Origin: Sphingomonas sp. 67-36
GTDB taxonomy: Bacteria > Pseudomonadota > Alphaproteobacteria > Sphingomonadales > Sphingomonadaceae
Assembly: GCA_001897375.1 (NCBI GenBank)
Contig: MKSU01000016.1
Coordinates: forward strand, 175,073 to 213,167
DNA: 38,095 nucleotides
Direction: 5' to 3'
Part shown: positions 26,626 through 35,963 of the stretch, one piece after another
How the letters are laid out: every line of letters starts with the position of its first letter
How positions within the stretch are numbered: the first letter of the stretch is position 1
Notes under the pieces: generated by a model
What the model saw: the letters and a program-made list of their open reading frames with translations, nothing else
The model's database searches: none
Told to the model about the DNA's origin: nothing
Made by a program: the position numbers and the translations under genes

Positions 26626-29010
26626 TTACGCAGCCGTAAGCGCGTCGCGCGCCGCCTCGGCGAGTTGCTGCACCGAGAAGGGCTTCGGCAGGAAGGCGAC
26701 ATTGTCCAGGTCGATCGAGCGGCGGAGTTGCTCCTCGGCATAGCCCGACATGAACAGGATCGGCAGATGCGGATAACGCTCGCGCACATGGCGGGCCATG
26801 GTCGGGCCGTCCATCGTCGGCATCACGACGTCGGAGATCAGCAGGTCTGGCGGCTGGCAGCTTTCCAGCAGCTCCAGCGCCGCCTCCCCGTTCTCGGCGC
26901 TCAGCACGGTATAGCCCTGGCGCGACAGCGCGCGCTCCGCCACCGCGCGGACCATCGCCTCGTCCTCAACCAGCAGGACGGTGCCGGAGCCCCACAGATC
27001 GGTCTGACGCGGGCGCGCGGGCGCGCGGGCCGCCGCCACCGTGCCGCTGTTGTGGACGGGAAGGTAGATGGTGAAGGTGGCGCCCTGGCCGGGGCGCGAA
27101 TCGGCGAAGATGTAGCCGCCCGATTGCTTGACGATGCCATAGACGGTGGAGAGGCCGAGGCCGGTGCCCTTGCCCACCTCCTTGGTGGTGAAGAACGGCT
27201 CGAAGATCTTCGGCAGCACCTCCGGCGGGATGCCGGTGCCGGTGTCGGAGATTTCCAGCGCAGTATAGTCCGCGGCCGGCATGATGTCGCCGCGCCCGCG
27301 CACTTCCGCGAGGCCGACCGAGCGGGTGCGGATCGTCAGGGTGCCGCCGCCGTGCGGGTTTTTCGTCATCATCGCGTCGCGCGCATTCACCGCGAGGTTG
27401 ACGACGACCTGCTCGAGCTGCCCCGGATCGGCCCGCACCGCGCCGAGATCGCGCCCGTGGCTGACGTTCAGCGTCACGGTCTCGCCGAGCAGCCGCTTGA
27501 GCAGGTTCGACACCTCCGACACCACATCGGGCAGTTGCAGCACCTGCGGACGCAGCGTCTGCTGGCGCGAGAAGGCAAGCAATTGCCGCGTCAGCCCCGC
27601 CGCGCGGTTCGAATTGCTGCGGATTTGCTGGATGTCGTCATAATCGCTGTCGCCGGGCGAATGGCGCATCAGCATCAGGTCGCAATGGCCGAGGATGGCG
27701 GTGAGGATATTGTTGAAATCGTGCGCGACGCCGCCGGCGAGCTGGCCGACCGCCTGCATCTTGGTCGCTTGTGCCACCTCGCGTTTCAGCCGCGATTCCT
27801 CGCTATTGTCCTTGAGGCTCAGCACCACCGCCGCCGCCTGCCCCAGCCCGCGCGCGCCAGCGATGGTGAGCGCGACCGGCTCGTCCGGGTGATCGCGCAG
27901 CCTGACCGCCATGTCGCTCGATTGCGCCGCGCCGTTGGCGAAGCGGCGCACCGCATCGGCCACCGCCGCCTTGTCCTCGCGCACCACGAGGTCGCCCGGA
28001 TAGAGCGGCGGCACGGCCGGATCGATCCCGGCGGCGCGCGCGAAGGCGTTGTTCATCTGCACGAACCGCCCCTCGCGATCGACCAGCGCGATCCCCACCG
28101 GCATCAGCGAGACGAGCGTGCTGACATGGCTCGATGTGGTCGCGCCATCATGGGCGGGCGCTTCCTCGTCGTCGAGCATCGCGATCAGGATCGGGCCGCC
28201 GTCGCCGTCGGCAAACGGCACCTGCACGAGCCGCAGCGGATTGCCGTCCAGCCCCTCGCGCTCGAAGCGCACCAGCCCGCGGCTGTCGGTGATGAGGAAG
28301 CGGGCGAAGTCCATACCCTCCACCCTGCCCTCGATCCGGCCGAGGGCGCGGTGCGAAAAGACTGGATTGGCCGCGAGGATGTGGCCGTCCGGCGCGATCA
28401 TCGCCGCCATGATCCCGGCCGCGCCGAGCCGGTCGCCGAGATCGCCCGCCAGCGCATCGGTGAGCCGGTCGACGCGGTTGGCGTCGGCCGCGCGCTCGAA
28501 GCGCCAGATCAGCATGTCCTGTCGGTCCCCGGCGCGGGTGATCTCCACGCTCACCGTCTGGCGATCGAGCCGGAGTTGCGCCACCTGCGCCTCGCCGTCG
28601 CGCCATGCCGCGCGTCCGGCGGAGGCAAGCGCCGACACGCTCCCTTCCTTCGCCGTCAGGTCGGGGGGCGTCGGGAAGCCGCCGAACAGGGTTTCATAAA
28701 GGTCGTTGGCGCAGACCAGCCGCCCGCCGCGATCGGTGATCGCCACCGCGTCGCGCGAGGTCTGCGTTACGGCGCGGGCAAGGCCCCAATCCGGCTCGCT
28801 ATCGGCCTCATCGCGTCCCTGCCCCAGCGAGCGCCATGCGATCACCGCGCCGACCACCACGATCGCGCTCGCGCCGAAGCCGGCGGCGAACACGCGGTTC
28901 CCCACCAGCCACAGCACGAGCAAGGCCGCGAGCAGCGCCGCCGCCGCCGCGATCGGCAATGCCGTTCGTGGGGTGAGCAGGGTCGGGGAAACGGGCGATC
29001 GGGAAGCCAT
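26626..29010 (-). CDS. cckA: cell-cycle hybrid histidine kinase CckA
   Basis: CckA is the membrane hybrid kinase that, via ChpT, controls CtrA and CpdR in alphaproteobacteria. The 794-aa protein has two N-terminal membrane helices (about residues 17-59), PAS-like regions (about 76-400), the HisKA H-box [12 protein letters not shown] with His430, an ATPase domain with N-box VNARDAMM and the GTGLGL G-box, and a receiver with Asp727 ([11 protein letters not shown]) and Lys776. ATG 29008-29010 gives the usual sphingomonad N-terminus; ATG 29040 would add ten residues. Unlike in Caulobacter, a FATG-type receiver follows directly. Confidence 0.94.
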   Translation of the reverse strand: MASRSPVSPTLLTPRTALPIAAAAALLAALLVLWLVGNRVFAAGFGASAIVVVGAVIAWRSLGQGRDEADSEPDWGLARAVTQTSRDAVAITDRGGRLVCANDLYETLFGGFPTPPDLTAKEGSVSALASAGRAAWRDGEAQVAQLRLDRQTVSVEITRAGDRQDMLIWRFERAADANRVDRLTDALAGDLGDRLGAAGIMAAMIAPDGHILAANPVFSHRALGRIEGRVEGMDFARFLITDSRGLVRFEREGLDGNPLRLVQVPFADGDGGPILIAMLDDEEAPAHDGATTSSHVSTLVSLMPVGIALVDREGRFVQMNNAFARAAGIDPAVPPLYPGDLVVREDKAAVADAVRRFANGAAQSSDMAVRLRDHPDEPVALTIAGARGLGQAAAVVLSLKDNSEESRLKREVAQATKMQAVGQLAGGVAHDFNNILTAILGHCDLMLMRHSPGDSDYDDIQQIRSNSNRAAGLTRQLLAFSRQQTLRPQVLQLPDVVSEVSNLLKRLLGETVTLNVSHGRDLGAVRADPGQLEQVVVNLAVNARDAMMTKNPHGGGTLTIRTRSVGLAEVRGRGDIMPAADYTALEISDTGTGIPPEVLPKIFEPFFTTKEVGKGTGLGLSTVYGIVKQSGGYIFADSRPGQGATFTIYLPVHNSGTVAAARAPARPRQTDLWGSGTVLLVEDEAMVRAVAERALSRQGYTVLSAENGEAALELLESCQPPDLLISDVVMPTMDGPTMARHVRERYPHLPILFMSGYAEEQLRRSIDLDNVAFLPKPFSVQQLAEAARDALTAA

Positions 29011-29070
29011 GATCGCGGGTGATCCTTCGCCGCCCGCCATGCGTCAAGCGCAGACGAGCGGCGAATGCGG

Positions 29071-31104
29071 TTACCAGATGCGAATCCGGGCTTCGGGCGA
29101 GAGGTAGAGCGCATCGCCGGTCTTGGCGCCATAGGCGGCGTACCACGGATCGAGGTTGCGCACCGTCAGCACGCGCCAATGCCCCGGCGAGTGCGGATCG
29201 GAGAGCAAGGCCTGCCGCAGCGCCGGCTCGCGCTGCTTGATCCGCCACACCTGTGCCCAGCCGAGATAGAAGCGCTGGTCTCCGGTGGTGCCGTCGATCA
29301 CCGGTGCCGCCTTGCCGCCGAGCGTCTTGTGATAGGCGTCGATCGCGACGGTGAGGCCCGCCAGGTCGGCGATGTTCTCGCCCAATGTCAGCCCGCCCTG
29401 GATATGCTGGCCGGGCAATGGCTCATAGGCGTCATATTGCGCGACGAGCCGGTCGGTGAAGCTCTTGAACCGTGTGACGTCCTGCGGCGTCCACCAGTCG
29501 GTGAGCTTGCCGTGCGCGTCGTATTTGCGGCCCTGATCGTCGAAACCGTGGCTGATCTCATGCCCGATCACCGCGCCGATCGCGCCGTAATTCACCGCCG
29601 GATCGGCCTTGGGATCGAAGAACGGCGGCTGGAGGATCGCCGCCGGGAAGACGATCTCGTTCATCGGCGGATTGTAATAAGCGTTGATCTCCATCGGCGT
29701 CATGAACCACTCGTCGCGGTCCACCGGCTTGCCGAGCTTGTCGAGATCGCGCTGGAAATCGAACTCGTTGGCGCGCGCGACATTGCCGACGAGATCGTCG
29801 CGCTTCACCACCAGCTTCGAATAGTCGCGCCATTTCACCGGATAGCCGATCTTGGGGCGGAAGGTGGCGAGCTTGGCGAGCGCCTTCTCCTTCGTCTCCG
29901 GCGCCATCCATTCCAGCTTGCGCAGCCGTTCGCCCATCGCGGCGATCAGGTTCCTCACCAGTTCGTCCGCCGCCGCCTTCGCCTCGGGCGGGAAATATTT
30001 CGCGACATAGGCGCGGCCGATATCCTCGCCCAACTCGTCCTTGATGAGGTCGCTGCCGCGCTTCCATCGCGCCGGCTGCTCCGGCGTGCCCGACAGGACG
30101 GTGCCGTAGAAGCCGAAGCGGGTCTTGTTGAAATCGTCCGAGAGGAAGCGCGCATAGCCGCCGATCGTGCGGAGCAGCAGGTGATCCTTCAGCACCGCGA
30201 CCGGCGTGGCGGCCCAGATCTTCGCCTCGCCGGCAAGCGCGCTCGGCTGCGCGACGAGATAATCGCCGGTGACAGGCATCCCCGCCGCCTTGGCGAAGCC
30301 GGCCCAGTCGAACCCAGGCGCGCGCGCGGCGAGGTCGGCGAAGGCGATCTTGTTATAGGTCTTGTCCGCGTCGCGGCTCTCGATCCGCGTCCAGTGCGCG
30401 CCGGCCAGCGCCTTCTCGAACGCGAAGACGGCGGCGGCGCGCCTGTCGGCATCCGGCTCGCCCGCCAGCGTCAGCATCTTCGCGAGATAGGCCTGATAGG
30501 CGGTGCGGGTCTTGGCGAGTTCGGGATCATTCTTCAGATAGTAATCACGATCCGGCAGCCCCAGCCCGCCCTGCGCCAATGAAACGATATAGGCGTCGGG
30601 GTTCTTGTCGTCCTGCCCGACATAGGTTTCGAACAGGTCCGACACGCCATAGCGCTGCATCCGCGCCGCCTCGATCGTCAGCGCGTTCTTGTCCTTCGCG
30701 GCCTTGATCGCGGCGATCCACGGCCTGACCGGCGCGGCGCCCTTCGCGTTGACGGCCGCCTCGTCCATGAAGCTGGCATAGAAATCGCCGGACTTGTTGC
30801 CCGGCCGCCGCGACACTTCCTCGAGCAGGGCGCGCAGCCGCTGCTGCGACAGGTCCTGCAACTTGTGGAACATGCCGTAAGAGGCGCGATCGGCTGGGAT
30901 CTGCGCGGTCTTCTGCCAGTCGCCGTTCGCGTAATCGTAGAAATCCTTGCCGGGCGGGACGGCAGTGTCACGGCCGGCGAGGTCGACGCCGAAATCGCCG
31001 ATCTCCGGACGGGATTGATCGGCGGGGGCGGACTGCGGCGCGGTCTGCGCGATGGCGGCGGCGCCGGCGGAAACAAGCAGGGAAGCGAAGATGATCGAAC
31101 GCAT
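29071..31104 (-). CDS. M13 family zinc metallopeptidase (neprilysin-like), exported
   Basis: This 677-aa protein has a signal peptide (MRSIIFASLLVSAGAAAIAQ), so it is periplasmic or secreted. The N-terminal helical domain begins with GKDFYDYANGDW, standard for M13. The catalytic domain has NAYYNPPMNEIVFPA, the zinc site HEISH (His515, Glu516, His519) and the third ligand in GENIADLAG. The C-terminus ends RIRIW in place of the common short RVW/CRVW ending. M13 enzymes cleave small peptides. It has a promoter of its own (see the separate entry), 97 bases downstream of smpB. Confidence 0.95.
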   Translation of the reverse strand: MRSIIFASLLVSAGAAAIAQTAPQSAPADQSRPEIGDFGVDLAGRDTAVPPGKDFYDYANGDWQKTAQIPADRASYGMFHKLQDLSQQRLRALLEEVSRRPGNKSGDFYASFMDEAAVNAKGAAPVRPWIAAIKAAKDKNALTIEAARMQRYGVSDLFETYVGQDDKNPDAYIVSLAQGGLGLPDRDYYLKNDPELAKTRTAYQAYLAKMLTLAGEPDADRRAAAVFAFEKALAGAHWTRIESRDADKTYNKIAFADLAARAPGFDWAGFAKAAGMPVTGDYLVAQPSALAGEAKIWAATPVAVLKDHLLLRTIGGYARFLSDDFNKTRFGFYGTVLSGTPEQPARWKRGSDLIKDELGEDIGRAYVAKYFPPEAKAAADELVRNLIAAMGERLRKLEWMAPETKEKALAKLATFRPKIGYPVKWRDYSKLVVKRDDLVGNVARANEFDFQRDLDKLGKPVDRDEWFMTPMEINAYYNPPMNEIVFPAAILQPPFFDPKADPAVNYGAIGAVIGHEISHGFDDQGRKYDAHGKLTDWWTPQDVTRFKSFTDRLVAQYDAYEPLPGQHIQGGLTLGENIADLAGLTVAIDAYHKTLGGKAAPVIDGTTGDQRFYLGWAQVWRIKQREPALRQALLSDPHSPGHWRVLTVRNLDPWYAAYGAKTGDALYLSPEARIRIW

Positions 31105-31140
31105 CGAAGGAGAGCCTTCCGGTCTTTCAGGATGCGTCGT

Positions 31141-31168
31141 GATTTACGCCGATAACACGCTTCGTCAA
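31141..31168 (-). promoter_or_regulatory. sigma-70-like promoter of the M13 peptidase gene
   Basis: On the minus strand TTGACG (31163-31168) and TAAATC (31141-31146) are 16 bases apart, close to the sphingomonad housekeeping consensus. The predicted start of transcription lies about 30 bases before the ATG. A 5-bp hairpin (GAAGG/CCTTC) covers the only SD-like sequence. Confidence 0.5.
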
Positions 31169-31201
31169 ATACCGGTTACGGATGCGACGATCTCGCGCGG
31201 G

Positions 31202-31684
31202 TCAGCCGCGCTGGCGCATCAGGCGGCCGGCCTCGCGCTTCCAGTCGCGCTCCTTGATCGCCTCGCGTTTGTCGTGGGCCTTGCGCCCCCTGGCGAGCGC
31301 CAGTTCCACCTTCGCGCGGCCCTGGCTGTTGAAATAGACCGAGAGCGGCACCAGCGTCATGCCCTCGCGTGCGACGGCGCCGTGCAGCTTGTTGATCTCG
31401 CGCTCGTGCAGCAGCAGCTTGCGCGGGCGGCGCGGCGAGTGATTGAAGCGATTGCCGTGGCTGAACTCGGGCACGTTCGAGTTTATCAACCAGACCGCGC
31501 CGTCGCTCACCTCGGCATAGCTCTCCGCGATCGACCCCTCGCCGAAGCGCAGCGACTTCACCTCGGTGCCGGTCAGCACGATCCCCGCCTCGAACTTGTC
31601 CTCGATCGAATATTCGAACCGCGCGCGCCGGTTCTCGGCGACGACCTTCTTCTTGTCGAACGTGGCTGGCTTGGGACGAGGCAT
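31202..31684 (-). CDS. smpB: SsrA-binding protein SmpB
   Basis: SmpB carries tmRNA into stalled ribosomes for trans-translation. The 160-aa protein has the OB-fold core with [15 protein letters not shown] and GSIAESYA near the N-terminus, the conserved KLLLHEREI segment, and a basic C-terminal tail (KKA-type: [18 protein letters not shown]) that enters the ribosomal A site. The start is ATG 31682-31684. It lies 18 bases downstream of dapA on the same strand, a frequent alphaproteobacterial arrangement. No tmRNA gene is seen in the window. Confidence 0.97.
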   Translation of the reverse strand: MPRPKPATFDKKKVVAENRRARFEYSIEDKFEAGIVLTGTEVKSLRFGEGSIAESYAEVSDGAVWLINSNVPEFSHGNRFNHSPRRPRKLLLHEREINKLHGAVAREGMTLVPLSVYFNSQGRAKVELALARGRKAHDKREAIKERDWKREAGRLMRQRG

Positions 31685-31702
31685 AAGGCGCGCGATGTAA
31701 GG

Positions 31703-32584
31703 TCAGAGGCCGGCGCGCGCCAGCCCCGCGTCGACCGCCTTGCGCGCGGCCTCGCCCGCCGGGGTCATCGGCAGGCGCAGGCCGTCGGGGAAGCCGGGGC
31801 GGACCCTGGTCATCGCGTATTTCACCGGACCCGGCGACGCGTCGGTGAACAGCGCGACATGAAGCGCGAACAGCCGGTCGTGCAGTTCGAGCGCCTTCGC
31901 GTAATCGCCCGCCGCGCAGGCCGACTGGAAATCGGCGCACAGTCGCGGCGCGACATTGGCGGTGACCGAGATGCACCCCACCCCACCCATCGCATTGAAC
32001 CCCAGCGCGAGATCGTCGTTGCCCGAAAGCTGGCAGAAGCCCGCGCCGAGCGCCGCGCGATGCTGCGACACGCGTTGGAGCACGCCCGAGGCGTCCTTCA
32101 CCGCGACGAACACCTCCGGGAAATCGGCGACGATGCGAATCAGCGTCTCCGGCTGGATGTCCGTCACGGTGCGCGCGGGGACGTTGTAGAGCACGATCGG
32201 CAATCCCGCCTGTGGCGCGAGTGCGGCGAAATGCCGGTAGATTCCTTCCTGCGACGGGCGGTTGTAATAAGGCGGCACCATCAGCGCGGCATCCGCCCCC
32301 GCTTCCTTCGCGGCGGCCAGATTCGCGGCGGCGACGCGGGTGTCGTTCGATCCGGCCCCGGCGATCACGGGCACACGGCCCTTCGCCTGATCGACGCAGA
32401 TCCTGACGATCGCGAACTGCTCCTCCTTGGTCAGCGTCGCCGCTTCCCCGGTCGTGCCGCACGGCACCAGCGCGGCCGAGCCTTCGGCGATCTGCCATTC
32501 GATCAGCTCGCGGTAGGCCGATTCGATGAAGTCGCCATGCGCGTCGAACGGCGTGACGAGCGCCGGAATAGAGCCGGAAAACAT
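31703..32584 (-). CDS. dapA: 4-hydroxy-tetrahydrodipicolinate synthase
   Basis: DapA condenses pyruvate with aspartate semialdehyde, the first committed step to lysine and meso-diaminopimelate for the cell wall. The 293-aa TIM barrel has Thr44-Thr45 in GTTGEAAT, Tyr133 in LYNVPART and the Schiff-base Lys163 in VAVKDASG. An AGGAA ribosome site precedes ATG 32582-32584. It is divergent from the lytic transglycosylase gene across 80 bases and is followed by smpB, probably on one transcript. Confidence 0.96.
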   Translation of the reverse strand: MFSGSIPALVTPFDAHGDFIESAYRELIEWQIAEGSAALVPCGTTGEAATLTKEEQFAIVRICVDQAKGRVPVIAGAGSNDTRVAAANLAAAKEAGADAALMVPPYYNRPSQEGIYRHFAALAPQAGLPIVLYNVPARTVTDIQPETLIRIVADFPEVFVAVKDASGVLQRVSQHRAALGAGFCQLSGNDDLALGFNAMGGVGCISVTANVAPRLCADFQSACAAGDYAKALELHDRLFALHVALFTDASPGPVKYAMTRVRPGFPDGLRLPMTPAGEAARKAVDAGLARAGL

Positions 32585-32664
32585 GATTGTGCGTTCCTGA
32601 ATGCGCGAAGATGGTAGGTTCGTTCAGGACAGATACGGGTTGACCGGCTAGTCTGTCCATAACG

Positions 32665-34704
32665 GTGGCTGGATTGAAGGCAGGTGTTTTGATCGGATTG
32701 CTTGCAGGGGCCGGCGCGGCATTGGCGCTCGCGCAGGATCAGGGCGAATCATATGCGACCCGCATGGCGAACATGCGCGCGCAGCAGCAGGAGACGCAGG
32801 TCGCCGCGCCCGCCGCCGCCCCGCGCCCCGTGCCGGTGGTCAACGCCGCCGGGCTGGTCCAGTCGATCGCGCAGTGGAAGGCGCTCCAGCAGACCGACGC
32901 CTTGCCGTTCGACAGCTATGCCACCTTCCTGCTCGCCCACCCCGGCTGGCCTGGCGAAGCAGCGAATCGCCGCGCGGCGGAGAAACAGGCGGCGGCCGGC
33001 ACCGCTTCGGCATCGAGCGTGGTTGCCTATTTCCGCCGTTTCCCGCCGCAATCGGCCGGCGGCGGACTCGCCTATGCCCGCGCGCTCGCCTCGACCGGCG
33101 CGATGGCGGAAGCCAATGAGGCGGCGCGCGCGGCATGGCGGCGCGGCGCGCTCCCGGCCGCCGACGAGACGGCGCTGCTCCAGCAATTCGGCGGCGCGAT
33201 CCGGCCCGAGGATCAGGATGCGCGGATGGACGCCCTGCTGTGGCAGGGCGCGACCAGCGTGGCGGCGCGGCAGATCAACCTCGTCTCCTCCGCGCAGCGT
33301 CCGCTGTTCGAGGCGCGGCTTGCCTTCCGTAGCGGCGCGGCCAACGCAGCCGACCTCGCCGCGCAATATGACGTGATCGGGGAGCGCGACGCCGGCTATG
33401 TCACCGACAAGGCGACCTGGCTCGGCCGGACCAACCCCGCCGCCGCCCGCATGTGGCTGGCCCGCACGCGCGCGACCGGGATGAACCGGCCCGGCAACCC
33501 CGAGAAATTCTATCTGGTGCTCTATGCCAACGCCAAGGCGGCGGCGACCGACGGCCAGTGGCAGACCGCCTATGACATCGCCCGGCAGGTCGACGACGCC
33601 TATCCGGCTGGCACCGACGTCTCGACCAAATCCTATGGCGAGCGCGACCAATATACCAACCTCGTCTGGCTCGCCGGCCAGACCGCGCTGACCAAGCTCA
33701 GGCGACCGGCGGATGCGATGCCGCTGTTCGATCGCTACGGCCGCGGCACGATCGCGCCGCAGACGCGGGCCAAGGGCTTCTACTGGGCGGCGCGCGCGGC
33801 GGAAGCAGCCGGGCGGGCGGCGGAGGCGAACGCCTTCTTCGAACGCGCCGCCGGCTTCCGCGACCAATATTACGGCCAGCTCGCCAACGAGCATCTCGGC
33901 CGCGCGCTGGCCGCCCCGCCGCCGCTCAACGCCAGCCCGGTCGCTCCCGCCACCCGCACCGCCTTTTACGGCCGGGAGGTGGTGCGCGCCGCGCAGTTCC
34001 TCGGCTCGGCGAACGACTGGCAGGACCAGACCGCGTTCGTGAAGCAGATCGCCGCCGACGCCGCCAGCGACAGCGATCACCTGCTCGCCGCCGAACTTTC
34101 GCGTTCGATCGGGCGGCCCGATCTCGGCGTGATGGTCGGGCGCAAGGCGATGCAGAGCGGCCTCACCGAATATATCGCCAGCGGCTTCCCCACCGTCACG
34201 GTGCCCGGCGGCTATGACGACGAATGGACGATGATCCACGCGATCGCGCGGCAGGAGAGCAATTTCGATCGCATGGCCATTTCGGGCGCCGGCGCGCGCG
34301 GGCTGATGCAGCTCATGCCCGGCACCGCGCGGGAACAGGCGGCGAAGATGGGCCTCGCGTATAACGTCGGTGCGCTGACCAGCGACACGAGCTACAATAT
34401 CCAGCTCGGCTCGAATTATTTCCAGCGCATCTTCAAGCTGTTCGGCAGCTATCCGCTGGCGATCGCGGCCTATAACGCCGGGCCGGGCAACGTGAACAAA
34501 TGGCTCGCGGCGAACGGCGATCCGCGCACCGGCGCGGTCGATATGGTCGATTGGGTCGAGGCGATCCCCTTCACCGAGACGCGCAGCTACGTCCAGCGCG
34601 TGCTGGAGAATGCGGTGGTCTATGACCTGATGAACCCGCAAAAGGCGCGCAGCCGGGGCCCGGCGAACCTGAGCTGGTATCTCGGCCGGTCGAAACGCGG
34701 CTGA
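32665..34704 (+). CDS. Slt70-like soluble lytic murein transglycosylase
   Basis: This 679-aa exported protein has an N-terminal signal sequence (LKAGVLIGLLAGAGAALALAQ), a long alpha-superhelical domain (about residues 50-500), and a C-terminal SLT (lysozyme-like, GH23) domain. The catalytic Glu531 lies in ARQESNFD, followed by GARGLMQLMPGTA and the AYNAGPGNVNKW motif. It cleaves peptidoglycan to 1,6-anhydro products. The start is GTG 32665 without a clear ribosome site; a TTG three codons in is an alternative. greB starts 3 bases after its stop. Confidence 0.94.
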   Translation: MAGLKAGVLIGLLAGAGAALALAQDQGESYATRMANMRAQQQETQVAAPAAAPRPVPVVNAAGLVQSIAQWKALQQTDALPFDSYATFLLAHPGWPGEAANRRAAEKQAAAGTASASSVVAYFRRFPPQSAGGGLAYARALASTGAMAEANEAARAAWRRGALPAADETALLQQFGGAIRPEDQDARMDALLWQGATSVAARQINLVSSAQRPLFEARLAFRSGAANAADLAAQYDVIGERDAGYVTDKATWLGRTNPAAARMWLARTRATGMNRPGNPEKFYLVLYANAKAAATDGQWQTAYDIARQVDDAYPAGTDVSTKSYGERDQYTNLVWLAGQTALTKLRRPADAMPLFDRYGRGTIAPQTRAKGFYWAARAAEAAGRAAEANAFFERAAGFRDQYYGQLANEHLGRALAAPPPLNASPVAPATRTAFYGREVVRAAQFLGSANDWQDQTAFVKQIAADAASDSDHLLAAELSRSIGRPDLGVMVGRKAMQSGLTEYIASGFPTVTVPGGYDDEWTMIHAIARQESNFDRMAISGAGARGLMQLMPGTAREQAAKMGLAYNVGALTSDTSYNIQLGSNYFQRIFKLFGSYPLAIAAYNAGPGNVNKWLAANGDPRTGAVDMVDWVEAIPFTETRSYVQRVLENAVVYDLMNPQKARSRGPANLSWYLGRSKRG

Positions 34705-34707
34705 GCC

Positions 34708-35190
34708 ATGGAGCGCCCGAACTATATCACCCCGGCCGGCTATGCCGCGCTGCGCGCCGAATATGAGGCGCTGTTCGCGAAGGAGCGCCCGGCGCTGGTC
34801 GATACGATCGCCTGGGCGGCCGGCAATGGCGACCGCTCCGAGAATGGCGACTATATCTACGGCCGCAAGCGGCTGCGCGAGATCGACCGGCGGCTCGGCT
34901 GGCTGTCGAAGCGGATGAAGGCGGCGAAGGTGGTCGATCCGGCGCAGGCCCCCGACCGCGCCCGCGTGTTCTTCGGCGCGACGGTGACGATCGCGGACGA
35001 GGACGACAACCATCGCACGCTAACCCTCGTCGGCGACGACGAGGCGGATGCGGGCAAGGGTCTGATCGGCTGGAACGCCCCCCTCGCCCGCGCGCTGCGT
35101 GGTGCCGCGGTGGCGGACCTGCGCCGCGTCGCATTGCCGGCGGGCGAGCGCGAATATGAAGTGATCGCCATCACTTATCCCGGCGGTTGA
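34708..35190 (+). CDS. greB: transcription elongation factor GreB
   Basis: GreB rescues backtracked RNA polymerase by stimulating transcript cleavage. The 160-aa protein has the N-terminal coiled coil with the tip motif GDRSENGDYIYGRKRLREID, including the conserved acidic pair, and a C-terminal FKBP-like domain beginning VFFGATVTI. The wording of the tip (YIYGKKRLREID type) favours GreB over GreA. It lies 3 bases after the transglycosylase stop and 30 bases before the NYN gene, so the plus-strand genes may be co-transcribed. Confidence 0.93.
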   Translation: MERPNYITPAGYAALRAEYEALFAKERPALVDTIAWAAGNGDRSENGDYIYGRKRLREIDRRLGWLSKRMKAAKVVDPAQAPDRARVFFGATVTIADEDDNHRTLTLVGDDEADAGKGLIGWNAPLARALRGAAVADLRRVALPAGEREYEVIAITYPGG

Positions 35191-35220
35191 CGATCGCGCG
35201 CCGGAGGCCGATCAGGCCGC

Positions 35221-35955
35221 ATGGCCATCGACAATTCGAACCTCAACGTCGCGCTGCTGATCGACGCGGACAATGCCTCGTGGCACGCAATCGACCCGGT
35301 GCTGACCGTCCTTGCCGAGCTGGGCAGCGTCAACGTCCGCCGCGTCTATGGCAACTGGACCAAGCCGGGCCTGAAGGGCTGGCGCGACATGACCGTGAAA
35401 TACGGCATCGAGCCGCAACAGCAGTTCGACCTGACCAAGGGCAAGAACGCCACCGACATGAAGATGACGATCGACGCGATGGATCTGCTCTATCGCGGGC
35501 GGGTGCAGGCATTCGGCATCATGTCGTCGGACAGTGACTTCATGCCGCTCGCCATGCGTATCCGGCAGGACGGCTATGATGTCTATGGCTTCGGATCGAG
35601 CCGCACGCCGCAGGCGTTCCAGAACGCCTGCACGCGCTTCATCGACATCGACAAGCTGGCGAGCACCCCCGCCCCCGTCGAGCCGGTCGCGGCGACGCCC
35701 CCGCAGGCCAGCGCGCGCAAGGCTGACGTCGATCCCGAGCTGGTGAAGCTGCTCATCGATGCCTATGACAATGTGAAACGCGACGAGCGCGGCTTCGTCA
35801 GCCTTTCGGCGATGGGCCAGCTCGCGGCGAACCGCTCGAGCTTCGACGTGCGCAACTATGGCTTCAAGCGCCTTTCCGACCTGATCCAATCGGTCCCCAA
35901 TTTCTCGACGGAGCGCCGCGACGACGGCCGCGTCTTCGTCCGCCGTGTCCACTAG
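35221..35955 (+). CDS. NYN-domain protein with C-terminal LOTUS/OST-HTH domain
   Basis: This 244-aa protein has an N-terminal NYN (LabA/DUF88, PIN-like) domain: acidic residues Asp15 and Asp17 in LLIDADNA, Asp79 in GKNATDMK and Asp104/Asp106 in SSDSDFMPL match the metal-binding site of nucleases of this fold. A Pro/Ala linker (about 147-168) leads to a C-terminal winged-helix OST-HTH/LOTUS domain (about 172-242), which binds RNA (G-quadruplex RNA in some cases). It is probably an RNase or RNA-binding factor; the target is unknown. It lies downstream of greB and ends with a TAG that overlaps the ribosome site of the next gene. Confidence 0.9.
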   Translation: MAIDNSNLNVALLIDADNASWHAIDPVLTVLAELGSVNVRRVYGNWTKPGLKGWRDMTVKYGIEPQQQFDLTKGKNATDMKMTIDAMDLLYRGRVQAFGIMSSDSDFMPLAMRIRQDGYDVYGFGSSRTPQAFQNACTRFIDIDKLASTPAPVEPVAATPPQASARKADVDPELVKLLIDAYDNVKRDERGFVSLSAMGQLAANRSSFDVRNYGFKRLSDLIQSVPNFSTERRDDGRVFVRRVH

Positions 35956-35963
35956 GAGTCATC

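Noticed and set aside
26188-29022. Very long open frame on the plus strand opposite cckA
   Set aside because: It is a GC-rich antisense shadow with Arg/His-rich low-complexity composition and no domain; cckA and the receiver explain the region.
32749-35013. Long minus-strand open frame opposite the transglycosylase and greB
   Set aside because: Same reason: a shadow frame produced by codon bias, with clear family motifs on the plus strand.
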